A stretch of 6,899 bases of DNA, taken from Hyphomicrobiales bacterium. Its GTDB lineage: Bacteria; Pseudomonadota; Alphaproteobacteria; Rhizobiales; JAJFHB01. The stretch spans positions 1 through 6,899 of the forward strand of contig JAJFHB010000384.1 in assembly GCA_021775795.1 (NCBI GenBank). Direction: 5' to 3'. Of this stretch, positions 1 through 5,678 are shown piece by piece. Positions within the stretch are counted from its first letter, which is position 1, and each line of letters opens with the position of its first letter. The notes under the pieces are model-generated. The model did not search any database and had not been told where the DNA came from. It saw nothing but the letters and a program-made list of their open reading frames with translations. The position numbers and the translations under genes are program-made.

Positions 1-528
1 GAGGCGCAGAAATTGCTCTACGAAGCCGAAAACGTGCTCACTGACGAGGCTCGCTATCACATCTTCCGTCGCAAGCTTCTCGACCGTGTCGAAGGCATTG
101 TGGCGGCATCCGTCAAGCCGATGGAGAAGATCGAGCAGATCAAAATCATGCAGCTTGACGGCATGAACAGCGGTGGTGGTGGTGACGGACGCAAATCACC
201 CACAGATGAAGTGATCGACAGCGCCCTGCGTTACCGTGTCCAGGCACCGATGGTGGACAGCTTGATGGCGGATCTGGGGATTGAGGGCGGAAACCTGTCG
301 AAGATGACAGGTCTGGTGCGAGAGGCCCGAGATATTCAGTCGATCGCCAAGGAAATGAACAAGTCCCGCGGAGAGGGTGATGGAGGTGACGGTGAAGCGT
401 CGACCGGACAAACCCCTGAAGGCGATCCGCCCGATGGCGGTGGTGACGGTTCCAGCGGTGATTCAGGCGGTGGCTCGGGTGGATCTGGCAGTTCTGGCCG
501 AGGCCGGTCGCGCCGGACAAAGAAGTAG
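1..528 (+). CDS. Flotillin-like protein, C-terminal part (5' end outside window)
   Basis: The reading frame is open from the first base, so this is a 175-residue C-terminal fragment. The first half has the look of flotillin/YqiK-family C-terminal regions: a helical, charged stretch (KLLYEAENVLTDEARYHIF) followed by VKPMEKIEQIKIMQLDGM, close to the VKPMEKI.SIKI element of that family. Flotillins are membrane-associated SPFH scaffolds that organise membrane microdomains; the SPFH domain itself would lie upstream. From about residue 120 the sequence becomes low-complexity Gly/Ser/Asp (GDGGDGE, GGGDGSSGDS, GGGSGGSGSSG) and ends in a basic tip, RGRSRRTKK. The next gene starts 9 bases after the stop, so it is probably co-transcribed with the molybdenum hydroxylase genes. 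Family call is fairly firm; a role in positioning the enzyme at the membrane is inference from context only. Confidence 0.75.
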   Translation, partial: EAQKLLYEAENVLTDEARYHIFRRKLLDRVEGIVAASVKPMEKIEQIKIMQLDGMNSGGGGDGRKSPTDEVIDSALRYRVQAPMVDSLMADLGIEGGNLSKMTGLVREARDIQSIAKEMNKSRGEGDGGDGEASTGQTPEGDPPDGGGDGSSGDSGGGSGGSGSSGRGRSRRTKK

Positions 529-537
529 GGGGTCGGG

Positions 538-975
538 ATGGCGAGAGTATTCGTCTCCACTGTCATCGCAGCGTCCGCCGACAAGGTCTGGGCAAGGGTG
601 CGTGATTTCAACGGCCTGCCAACCTGGCACCCGGGGATCCGGGACAGCCAGATAGAGGCCGGCGAACCTGCGGACAAAGTCGGCTGCATCCGTGATTTCC
701 ACCTGCAGAACGGTGACCGCATCAGGGAGCAGCTGTTGGGCCTGTCCGACTACGACATGTTCTGCACCTACTCGATCCTGGAAAGCCCGATGCCGTTGGA
801 GAATTATGTCTCGACCCTGCGGCTGACACCCATAACGGATGGCGAGCGAACATTTGCCGAGTGGTCGGCAGAGTTCGACTGTGCGATTGAGGTTGAGGAC
901 GATCTGATCGCCGGCATTAGCCAGAATGTTTTCCAGGGTGGCTTTGATTCCCTGAAGCGTCATTTTGGAGGCTGA
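538..975 (+). CDS. SRPBCC (START/Bet v1-like) family protein, first of a tandem pair
   Basis: A 145-residue protein, normal length for a stand-alone SRPBCC fold, a helix-grip barrel with a hydrophobic ligand pocket. It has the usual opening, a beta strand then a helix with VW..VRDFNG (residues about 17-26), followed by W-H-P and a conserved block with VGC.RDFHL and REQLLGLSD, and a C-terminal helix ending GGFDSLKRHFGG. The ATG lies behind a G-rich stretch (GGGGGTCGGG) rather than a classical Shine-Dalgarno. It sits between the flotillin gene and its own paralogue, upstream of the hydroxylase genes. Aerobic CO dehydrogenase clusters encode a related SRPBCC protein, CoxG, reported to tether the enzyme to the membrane. 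A similar tethering or ligand-carrying role is inference. No catalytic residues can be assigned. Confidence 0.85.
   Translation: MARVFVSTVIAASADKVWARVRDFNGLPTWHPGIRDSQIEAGEPADKVGCIRDFHLQNGDRIREQLLGLSDYDMFCTYSILESPMPLENYVSTLRLTPITDGERTFAEWSAEFDCAIEVEDDLIAGISQNVFQGGFDSLKRHFGG
967..971 (+). promoter_or_regulatory. Shine-Dalgarno GGAGG for the second SRPBCC gene
   Basis: GGAGG ends 9 bases before the GTG at 981 and overlaps the end of the preceding gene. It is the reason for choosing a GTG start here. Confidence 0.7.
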
Positions 976-980
976 GCAAC

Positions 981-1445
981 GTGGTCAAAGTGGTCAAAAG
1001 CACCATTCTTGAAGCGCCGGTCGAACAGGTCTGGGACGTGTTGCGCGACTTCAATGGTCACGACCGCTGGCATCCGGCGGTCACCGACAGCACAATTGAG
1101 CGCGGCCAGACGTCGGACCGGGTTGGTTGCGTGCGGCGCTTTCATCTGGCCGACGGCTCGGAACTGCGCGAACAGCTTTTGACCTTGTCGGACATGGAAA
1201 CGGCCTACAGCTATTGCCTCCTCGATACGCCGGTGCCGCTCTTCAACTATGTCTCCCACGTCTCGCTGATACCGGTAACGGACGGTGACCGTACTTTCTG
1301 GCAGTGGCAATCGCGCTTCGACACGCGGCGCGGGGAAGAAGCTGAAATGGAAACGCTCGTGGGTGAAGGGATTTATGCCGCCGGTTTTGAGGCCATTCGC
1401 CGCCACATGGGGCTGGCAAAGCAGGGATCGAGGCAGGAACAATGA
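981..1445 (+). CDS. SRPBCC family protein, second of a tandem pair
   Basis: A 154-residue SRPBCC-fold protein with a GTG start and a good Shine-Dalgarno. It is a paralogue of the preceding gene: an ungapped hand alignment over 145 residues gives about 63 identities (roughly 43 percent), densest in VW..(V/L)RDFNG, WHP, DS.IE.G, VGC.R.FHL, REQLL.LSD and P.TDG.RTF. The C-terminal third is much less similar, and this copy has an extra hydrophilic tail, AKQGSRQEQ. It starts 5 bases after its paralogue and its stop overlaps the next start (ATGA), so it should be translationally coupled to the FAD subunit. Function is unknown beyond the fold; a CoxG-like accessory role or binding of a hydrophobic substrate is inferred from position. 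The two copies may form a heterodimer or have separate ligands. Confidence 0.85.
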   Translation: MVKVVKSTILEAPVEQVWDVLRDFNGHDRWHPAVTDSTIERGQTSDRVGCVRRFHLADGSELREQLLTLSDMETAYSYCLLDTPVPLFNYVSHVSLIPVTDGDRTFWQWQSRFDTRRGEEAEMETLVGEGIYAAGFEAIRRHMGLAKQGSRQEQ

Positions 1446-2263
1446 CGGTAACAGTAACGACATATGAAACCGCCACCGAGGCTGCGCACGCCATTGCTGC
1501 TGGAACTTCGACCCATTTTCTTGGCGGGGGAACGCTGATCATGCGTGCCCTCAATGAGGGAGACCCATCTGTCCGTTCCATCGTGATGACAGGCGATATC
1601 GCGATGAAGCAGATAAGGCCCGCGGGCGCTGGAATGGAGATTGGCGCAGCAGTGACCATGGCGGATATTCTCGGCAGTCACGACCTTGGCTTTCTGCATT
1701 CAGCCGCCAGGGCGGTTGGTGGTCCGGCAATCCGCAATATGGCGACGCTCGGCGGCAATCTGTTCGCCCGCTCGCCTTATGGAGACCTTGCAACAGCACT
1801 GCTTGCTTTAGATGGCGTGGTGGTTCTGGCGAGTGGGGGAGGCATGCGCGAAATGCCATTGTCTGAGTTTCTTGCCGGCCGTGATGGTGTTGCAAAAGGC
1901 GTGGTCGTGAGCGTTCGCGTTTCACGCCCGGCGACGCTGGAAGCTTTTCGCTTTCACAAGGTAAGCCGGGTTCGCCCAAAGCGCATCGCCGTACTCACTC
2001 TTGCCGCCCATCTGCCGATGAACAGCGGTCGCATTACGGGTGCCCGCATTGCCTATGGGGCAATGGCGCCGACGCCAATTCGCGTGCCGGCGGTCGAACA
2101 GGCGCTGGAAGGTGCGAGCCTTGATGAGCAGGGTATCGCACGGGCATTGGCGGTTGCATGTGAGGGCTGCGCACCGGCCAACGACGCCATCGCTTCGGAA
2201 TGGTACCGCCGGGAAGTGACCCCCGTACATCTGAAACGGCTGCTTCTCGGCCAGGCAGCTTAA
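1442..2263 (+). CDS. coxM: Molybdenum hydroxylase FAD-binding subunit (CoxM/XdhB-like)
   Basis: A 273-residue medium subunit, close to the usual length of about 280-290 for CoxM. It takes electrons from the [2Fe-2S] subunit onto FAD and passes them to an acceptor. The two FAD diphosphate-binding loops typical of the family are visible: LGGGT at residues 27-31 and TLGGN at 102-106, within GPAIRNMATLGGNLFARSP. The C-terminal CO-dehydrogenase-flavoprotein domain ends in the standard YRREVTPVHLKRLL helix (255-268). The ATG overlaps the stop of the SRPBCC gene by 4 bases, and a weak AGGA sits only 3 bases upstream, consistent with coupled translation. It is followed 10 bases later by the iron-sulfur subunit, the normal M-S-L order. 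Family assignment is secure. The symbol indicates homology to the CoxM family, not CO oxidation. Confidence 0.93.
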   Translation: MTVTVTTYETATEAAHAIAAGTSTHFLGGGTLIMRALNEGDPSVRSIVMTGDIAMKQIRPAGAGMEIGAAVTMADILGSHDLGFLHSAARAVGGPAIRNMATLGGNLFARSPYGDLATALLALDGVVVLASGGGMREMPLSEFLAGRDGVAKGVVVSVRVSRPATLEAFRFHKVSRVRPKRIAVLTLAAHLPMNSGRITGARIAYGAMAPTPIRVPAVEQALEGASLDEQGIARALAVACEGCAPANDAIASEWYRREVTPVHLKRLLLGQAA

Positions 2264-2273
2264 GGATACGTAC

Positions 2274-2756
2274 ATGAGCAAGAAGCCTCTACAGTTCACG
2301 CTAAATGGCGCAAACAAGGCGGTTTTCGTCGAAGATGGCCAAAACCTGCTTGACGTGCTGCGTCGCGAAGTTGGTGATTTCGCACCAAAATATGGCTGCG
2401 GACAGGGTACCTGCGGGTCGTGCACTGTGCTCATTGACGGCAAGCCGCACCTTTCCTGCCTCACGCTGGCCGAGCGCTCTGAAGGCGCTTCGATAGAGAC
2501 GGCAAGTGGCCTTGCCGACGGGCCGGATCTGCATCCCCTGCAGGATGCGTTCATGGAACATTTTGCGGCCCAGTGTGGCTATTGCACATCGGGCATGTTG
2601 ATGGCCGCCAAGGCTCTTCTTGACCACACACCAACGCCGACCCGCGAAGAAGTTGTGGAAGCGATTGCCGGCAATGTCTGCCGGTGCACCGGGTACGAGC
2701 CCATCATCAACGCCATTCTGGACGCCGCGGCCCGTGGCCGCCGCTTCAGCGCCTGA
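2274..2756 (+). CDS. coxS: Molybdenum hydroxylase [2Fe-2S] subunit (CoxS-like)
   Basis: A 160-residue small subunit, the standard size. It carries electrons from the molybdenum site to the flavin subunit. All eight cluster ligands are present. The N-terminal ferredoxin-type domain has C42, C47, C50 and C62 in the pattern C-x4-C-x2-C-x11-C (CGQGTCGSC). The C-terminal four-helix domain has C101, C104, C136 and C138 (CGYC and CRC), with the usual CRCTGYEPI ending. Gln100 before CGYC is the position that normally contacts the molybdopterin cofactor. An AAGGA precedes the ATG by about 7 bases. No leader peptide is visible, as expected for this cytoplasmic class. Its stop is followed directly by the GAGGAGG that serves the large subunit gene. 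Confidence 0.95.
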   Translation: MSKKPLQFTLNGANKAVFVEDGQNLLDVLRREVGDFAPKYGCGQGTCGSCTVLIDGKPHLSCLTLAERSEGASIETASGLADGPDLHPLQDAFMEHFAAQCGYCTSGMLMAAKALLDHTPTPTREEVVEAIAGNVCRCTGYEPIINAILDAAARGRRFSA

Positions 2757-2762
2757 GGAGGG
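2755..2762 (+). promoter_or_regulatory. Shine-Dalgarno GAGGAGGG fixing the large-subunit start
   Basis: AGGAGG lies 6 bases before the ATG at 2768 and overlaps the stop of the iron-sulfur subunit gene. It selects 2768 over the possible upstream in-frame start at 2684, which lies inside the iron-sulfur subunit gene. Confidence 0.8.
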
Positions 2763-2767
2763 CGAGT

Positions 2768-4627
2768 ATGCTTGAGCTTCGCAAAGACATCTTCGCCGAC
2801 GAACGCGACGATAATCTGAATGAAATTGGCAAGCCGACCCAGCGCCAGGACATGTTGGGCCATGTCACCGGACGCACGCGGTATTACGATGATCATGCCT
2901 TTGAAGGCATGCTGCATCTCAAAGTGGTGCGCAGCCCGCATCATCATGCCCGCATTCGCAGCATTGATACGTCTGCTGCTGACCGGCTTCCAGGAGTGCG
3001 CCGCATCATCCAGGCTGCGGATATTCCGGTCAATCTCAACACCCTTTTGAGTCTGATCGAATTTGGCGAAGATGATGAGCCGACACTTGCCGAGGATAAG
3101 GTGCGATACATCGGTGAGCCGGTTGTCGCCGTCGTTGCAGATACAGAGGTCATCGCCATGGCGGCTGTTGCCGCCGTCAGGGTCGACTATGAAGTGCTGC
3201 CTCATGTGCTGGACGTGGAGGAGGCGCTGAAACCCGGCGCGGTATCGGTCAATCCGGTCTACACAAAAAACCATTTTGTCTTCCACGATAGCTACGATCG
3301 CCAGAAAATGCGCTTTGGTGATGTTGAGGCCGGGTTTGCACAAGCAGACCATGTTCTCGAGGCGCGCTACCAGATGTCACCGATTGAACACGCTCCGGTC
3401 GAACCCATGGGCTGTATTGCGGCGCCGGAGACAAACGACCGTATCGTGGTGCACACCTCAACCCAGGCGTTGTTCTTTTCTCTCGGTACCGCTGCAAAGA
3501 TACTCGACATGCCGTCGAACCGGCTCCACTTCATCGGCGGCACGGTTGGTGGCGGCTTTGGTGGTAAAGTTGACTCCCTGACTGAGCCGCTCGCCATCCT
3601 TGCCTGCAAGCTCACCGGAAAACCGGTTCGTTATGGCTTCAATCGCCAGGAGGAGATGCAGGCCGGGCCACCTCGCGGCGCGGAGGTCCACTACATCAAG
3701 GACGGCGTCATGAATGATGGCCGGATCGTCGCGCGCCAGATCCGTTCCTATTTCGATGCCGGCGCCTACACCCGGCTTTCAAGCTACGCCATCATCAAAT
3801 GTACCGGTCATCTGCCGGGCCCCTACACCATCCCCAACGTCAAAACCGACGTGTTTTGTGTTTACACCAACCGCACCCCGGCCACGGCCATGCGCGGATT
3901 CGGCGTTACCGGCGTTGATTTCTCTCTCGAGTGCCATATGGACAAGATGGCGCAATTAGTCGGCATGGATGCGATTGAGTTCCGCATTTTTAATGCTTAC
4001 CGCGATGGCGATATGAAAGCGCACCGGCGTGAAGCAAAAAACACCGCGCTCGTCGAATGTTGCCAGGTTGCGGCTCAAAAGGCGGGCTGGCCGATCCGTG
4101 ACGAGTTTCAGCAAATGTCGTCTCTTCACGGTGGTGGAGGGGAACGCGCAGCGATTCCTTACACCCGCATGGATCAGGAAGGCATCATCGCCGGGATGTC
4201 GGCAGCGCAAGCGCCGCCATCCACGCCAATCCAGGCACCAGCAACAATGGCGCCGGCAATTGCGGCAACTGTTGCAGCACCTCCGCCCGCTCCTGTGGTG
4301 CCACCCGTTCCAACGGTCGCGCAACCACCAGTGGCCACACAATTGCCTCTTGCAGCAACTGCACCGCAAGCACCCCAATCATCTCAGCAACCGCCCGTGG
4401 TCGCGGGTGCGCCTGCGGTTCCGCCGTTATCTCCACCCGCGATGGGGCAGCAGGCAGCACCGCCATCGATACCGACATCACCATCACCATCGATGCAACC
4501 CGCGTCACCCTATACCTCACCCGCTCCGCAAACCGAGGGTTCAGAAGGCTCCAGCCGACCATCTGCATCGCCAAGGCCCGGCACAGTGCGGCACGGATCG
4601 CGGCTGGCCGGCACAAGGAGGCGCTGA
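2768..4627 (+). CDS. coxL: Molybdenum hydroxylase large subunit, N-terminal half with Pro/Ala-rich tail
   Basis: A 619-residue protein; intact large subunits of this family are about 770-800. Residues about 30-155 are the a/b hammerhead domain (RTRYYDDHAFEGMLHLKVVRSP; VRYIGEPVVAVVA). Residues about 170-410 are the first molybdopterin-binding domain, with GGGFGGK at 261-267 and AMRGFG at 374-379. Conserved sequence stops near residue 450 (EFQQMSS). A Gly-rich stretch (HGGGGER) and then a low-complexity Pro/Ala tail follow to residue 619. The second molybdopterin domain and catalytic Glu are missing from this chain and are supplied by the next gene, same frame, 3 bases on. Arg376 matches the substrate-binding Arg of xanthine dehydrogenase (AFRGFG), but Val268 replaces the xanthine dehydrogenase Glu after GGFGGK. 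The AYRCSFR loop of form I CO dehydrogenase is absent. Substrate is therefore unassigned. It should need the C-terminal-half protein to bind cofactor. Confidence 0.88.
   Translation: MLELRKDIFADERDDNLNEIGKPTQRQDMLGHVTGRTRYYDDHAFEGMLHLKVVRSPHHHARIRSIDTSAADRLPGVRRIIQAADIPVNLNTLLSLIEFGEDDEPTLAEDKVRYIGEPVVAVVADTEVIAMAAVAAVRVDYEVLPHVLDVEEALKPGAVSVNPVYTKNHFVFHDSYDRQKMRFGDVEAGFAQADHVLEARYQMSPIEHAPVEPMGCIAAPETNDRIVVHTSTQALFFSLGTAAKILDMPSNRLHFIGGTVGGGFGGKVDSLTEPLAILACKLTGKPVRYGFNRQEEMQAGPPRGAEVHYIKDGVMNDGRIVARQIRSYFDAGAYTRLSSYAIIKCTGHLPGPYTIPNVKTDVFCVYTNRTPATAMRGFGVTGVDFSLECHMDKMAQLVGMDAIEFRIFNAYRDGDMKAHRREAKNTALVECCQVAAQKAGWPIRDEFQQMSSLHGGGGERAAIPYTRMDQEGIIAGMSAAQAPPSTPIQAPATMAPAIAATVAAPPPAPVVPPVPTVAQPPVATQLPLAATAPQAPQSSQQPPVVAGAPAVPPLSPPAMGQQAAPPSIPTSPSPSMQPASPYTSPAPQTEGSEGSSRPSASPRPGTVRHGSRLAGTRRR
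4202..4624 (+). other. Pro/Ala-rich disordered tail of the large-subunit N-half
   Basis: This encodes residues 479-619 of the large-subunit N-half. By hand count it contains 36 Pro and 28 Ala in 141 residues, with many Gln, Ser, Thr and Val, no Asp or Lys, and only two Glu (near TEGSEGS). The last 20 residues turn basic, ending GTRRR. Synonymous codons for Pro and Ala are mixed, so this is not a simple DNA tandem repeat. On the + strand it is C-rich: about 147 C to 86 G over 4201-4560. It sits between the two molybdopterin domains and has no counterpart in intact large subunits that I recall. Likely an extended, flexible segment. Function unknown. Confidence 0.75.
4615..4621 (+). promoter_or_regulatory. 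Shine-Dalgarno AAGGAGG for the large-subunit C-half
   Basis: A full-strength AAGGAGG ends 9 bases before the ATG at 4631. It lies within the codons for the last residues (T-R-R-R) of the N-half protein. It is among the strongest ribosome binding sites in the window and supports independent or coupled initiation of the second half rather than an accidental stop within one gene. Confidence 0.85.
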
Positions 4628-4630
4628 TCC

Positions 4631-5668
4631 ATGACGAAGCATCGCGGCAGAGGTGTTGCCTCAATCAACTATCCCATCGGTATGAACCTGGGTGGCGATC
4701 CCAGCCAGGCCCTCGTGCACTCAAATCCTGACGGCAAATTCACTGTTGCCTTGTCCTCGATCGACCTTGGACAAGGCATGAAGTCGGTAACCCGGCAGAT
4801 CGCAGCCGAGACTCTGGGTGTGCCGGTGGAGGACGTCTATGTCGACACAGCAGACAGTGATATTGGCCCCCACTGTATGGGCAGCTTCGCCTCTCGTGGC
4901 ACGCACCGGGTGGGAAACGCTGTAATCGCTGCTGCAAAAGAAGCGCGCGGCGTCTTGCTGGATGCAGCAGCGGAAGAGCTGGAGGTTAATGCTCAGGATC
5001 TCGAAACCGATGGCAAGGGCAACATTCACGTTCGCGGCGCGCCTCAGCGGTCCATCACCGTGCGTGATGTGTCCATAGCCGCCCAGTTCAGACAGGGGCG
5101 TACAATATCCGGCCGTGGCATCTTTCTCATACCGCTCTCGGACGTGAACCCTGAAACCGGCGAGATGTCGCCCGTATCCTGTTATGCCCACGCCTGCCTT
5201 GTGGTCGATGTCGAAGTCGACGATGAAACCGGCGTGGTTGATGTTCTGCAAATGAACAGTGCATATGAACTCGGACGGGCGCTCAACCCGAAGCTTGTGG
5301 AACAGCAGCTTGTTGGTGGTGCCTGGATGGGCATGAGCCATGCGCTTTATGAAACCACCGAACCTTATTATCCGGACCGCGCACATGCCCCAAATGATTT
5401 CAACGACTACGTCATGCCCGGCCCGGGAGACATTGCCGAACACAACATAGCAGTGCTCGAGCGCCCGGCGCCCGATGGCCCCTTTGGTGGCAAGGGGCCT
5501 GGAGAAATGTGTGCAAACCCGGTTTTGCCCGCAGTGGCGAACGCTGTCTTCAACGCCGTTGGGGTGCGCGTCGATGACCTCCCCATTTCTCCTGAAAAAG
5601 TCCTGCGCGGTATTAAGGACCAGGGCGGTGCCCGGCCTATGCCCACTCCCGGACAGGCGGGGGCTTGA
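4631..5668 (+). CDS. coxL: Molybdenum hydroxylase large subunit, C-terminal half (second molybdopterin domain)
   Basis: A 345-residue protein matching only the C-terminal half of a xanthine dehydrogenase-family large subunit. It begins MTKHRGRGVASINYP, the segment that opens the second molybdopterin-binding domain in intact proteins. DLGQG at residues 45-49 is the cofactor-binding Gly-Gln-Gly motif. SFASRGTHRVGNA (about 82-94) is the following cofactor loop. GGKGPGEM holds Glu292, the equivalent of the catalytic base (Glu1261 of bovine xanthine oxidase, Glu763 of CoxL). The start is supported by AAGGAGG upstream. It is in the same frame as the preceding half, separated by TGA-TCC. It lacks the hammerhead and first molybdopterin domains, so on its own it cannot be a complete subunit. 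Both halves look intact and under selection. I infer a heterodimeric large subunit; a read-through fusion of 966 residues is the alternative. Confidence 0.9.
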   Translation: MTKHRGRGVASINYPIGMNLGGDPSQALVHSNPDGKFTVALSSIDLGQGMKSVTRQIAAETLGVPVEDVYVDTADSDIGPHCMGSFASRGTHRVGNAVIAAAKEARGVLLDAAAEELEVNAQDLETDGKGNIHVRGAPQRSITVRDVSIAAQFRQGRTISGRGIFLIPLSDVNPETGEMSPVSCYAHACLVVDVEVDDETGVVDVLQMNSAYELGRALNPKLVEQQLVGGAWMGMSHALYETTEPYYPDRAHAPNDFNDYVMPGPGDIAEHNIAVLERPAPDGPFGGKGPGEMCANPVLPAVANAVFNAVGVRVDDLPISPEKVLRGIKDQGGARPMPTPGQAGA

Positions 5669-5678
5669 GGCAGGCAGG

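Noticed and set aside
364..510. Gly/Asp repeats in the flotillin tail as RTX calcium-binding repeats
   Set aside because: Spacing is irregular and the GGxGxDxxx nonapeptide is not kept; it is better described as a disordered Gly/Ser/Asp tail.
2684..2767. Upstream in-frame start for the large-subunit gene, adding 28 residues
   Set aside because: It lies inside the iron-sulfur subunit gene, its residues look like an out-of-frame shadow of CRCTGYEPI, and the ATG at 2768 has a strong Shine-Dalgarno.
4470..4500. Short CATCAC-type repeat, giving His runs in another frame
   Set aside because: Only a few imperfect units within the Ser/Pro-rich coding sequence; explained by Thr-Ser-Pro-Ser-Pro-Ser codons.
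4625..4627. TGA as a selenocysteine codon
   Set aside because: It lies at the end of a low-complexity tail, away from any active-site position, and is followed at once by a well-placed ATG. I see no convincing stem-loop just after it.
4185..4664. Antisense frame of 159 codons opposite the Pro/Ala-rich tail, as a possible real gene explaining the odd composition
   Set aside because: Its Ala/Leu/Val/Arg-rich sequence is what the reverse of Pro/Ala/Gln codons gives, there is no clear start signal, and the + strand tail is in frame with a real gene.
2768..5668. Large subunit as a frameshifted pseudogene or sequencing error
   Set aside because: Both halves are in the same frame, all motifs are intact, the second half has a perfect Shine-Dalgarno, and a 141-residue tail cannot come from one base error. 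A single-base change creating the TGA cannot be fully excluded.
1442..5668. Form I aerobic CO dehydrogenase (coxMSL)
   Set aside because: The AYRCSFR active-site loop that carries the Cu-binding Cys is replaced by AMRGFG, so CO oxidation is not supported despite the cox-like gene order.
5475..5678. Upstream in-frame start for the CoxD-like ATPase, adding 68 residues
   Set aside because: The extension overlaps the conserved GPGE end of the large subunit and has no family resemblance; 5679 gives the normal CoxD length.
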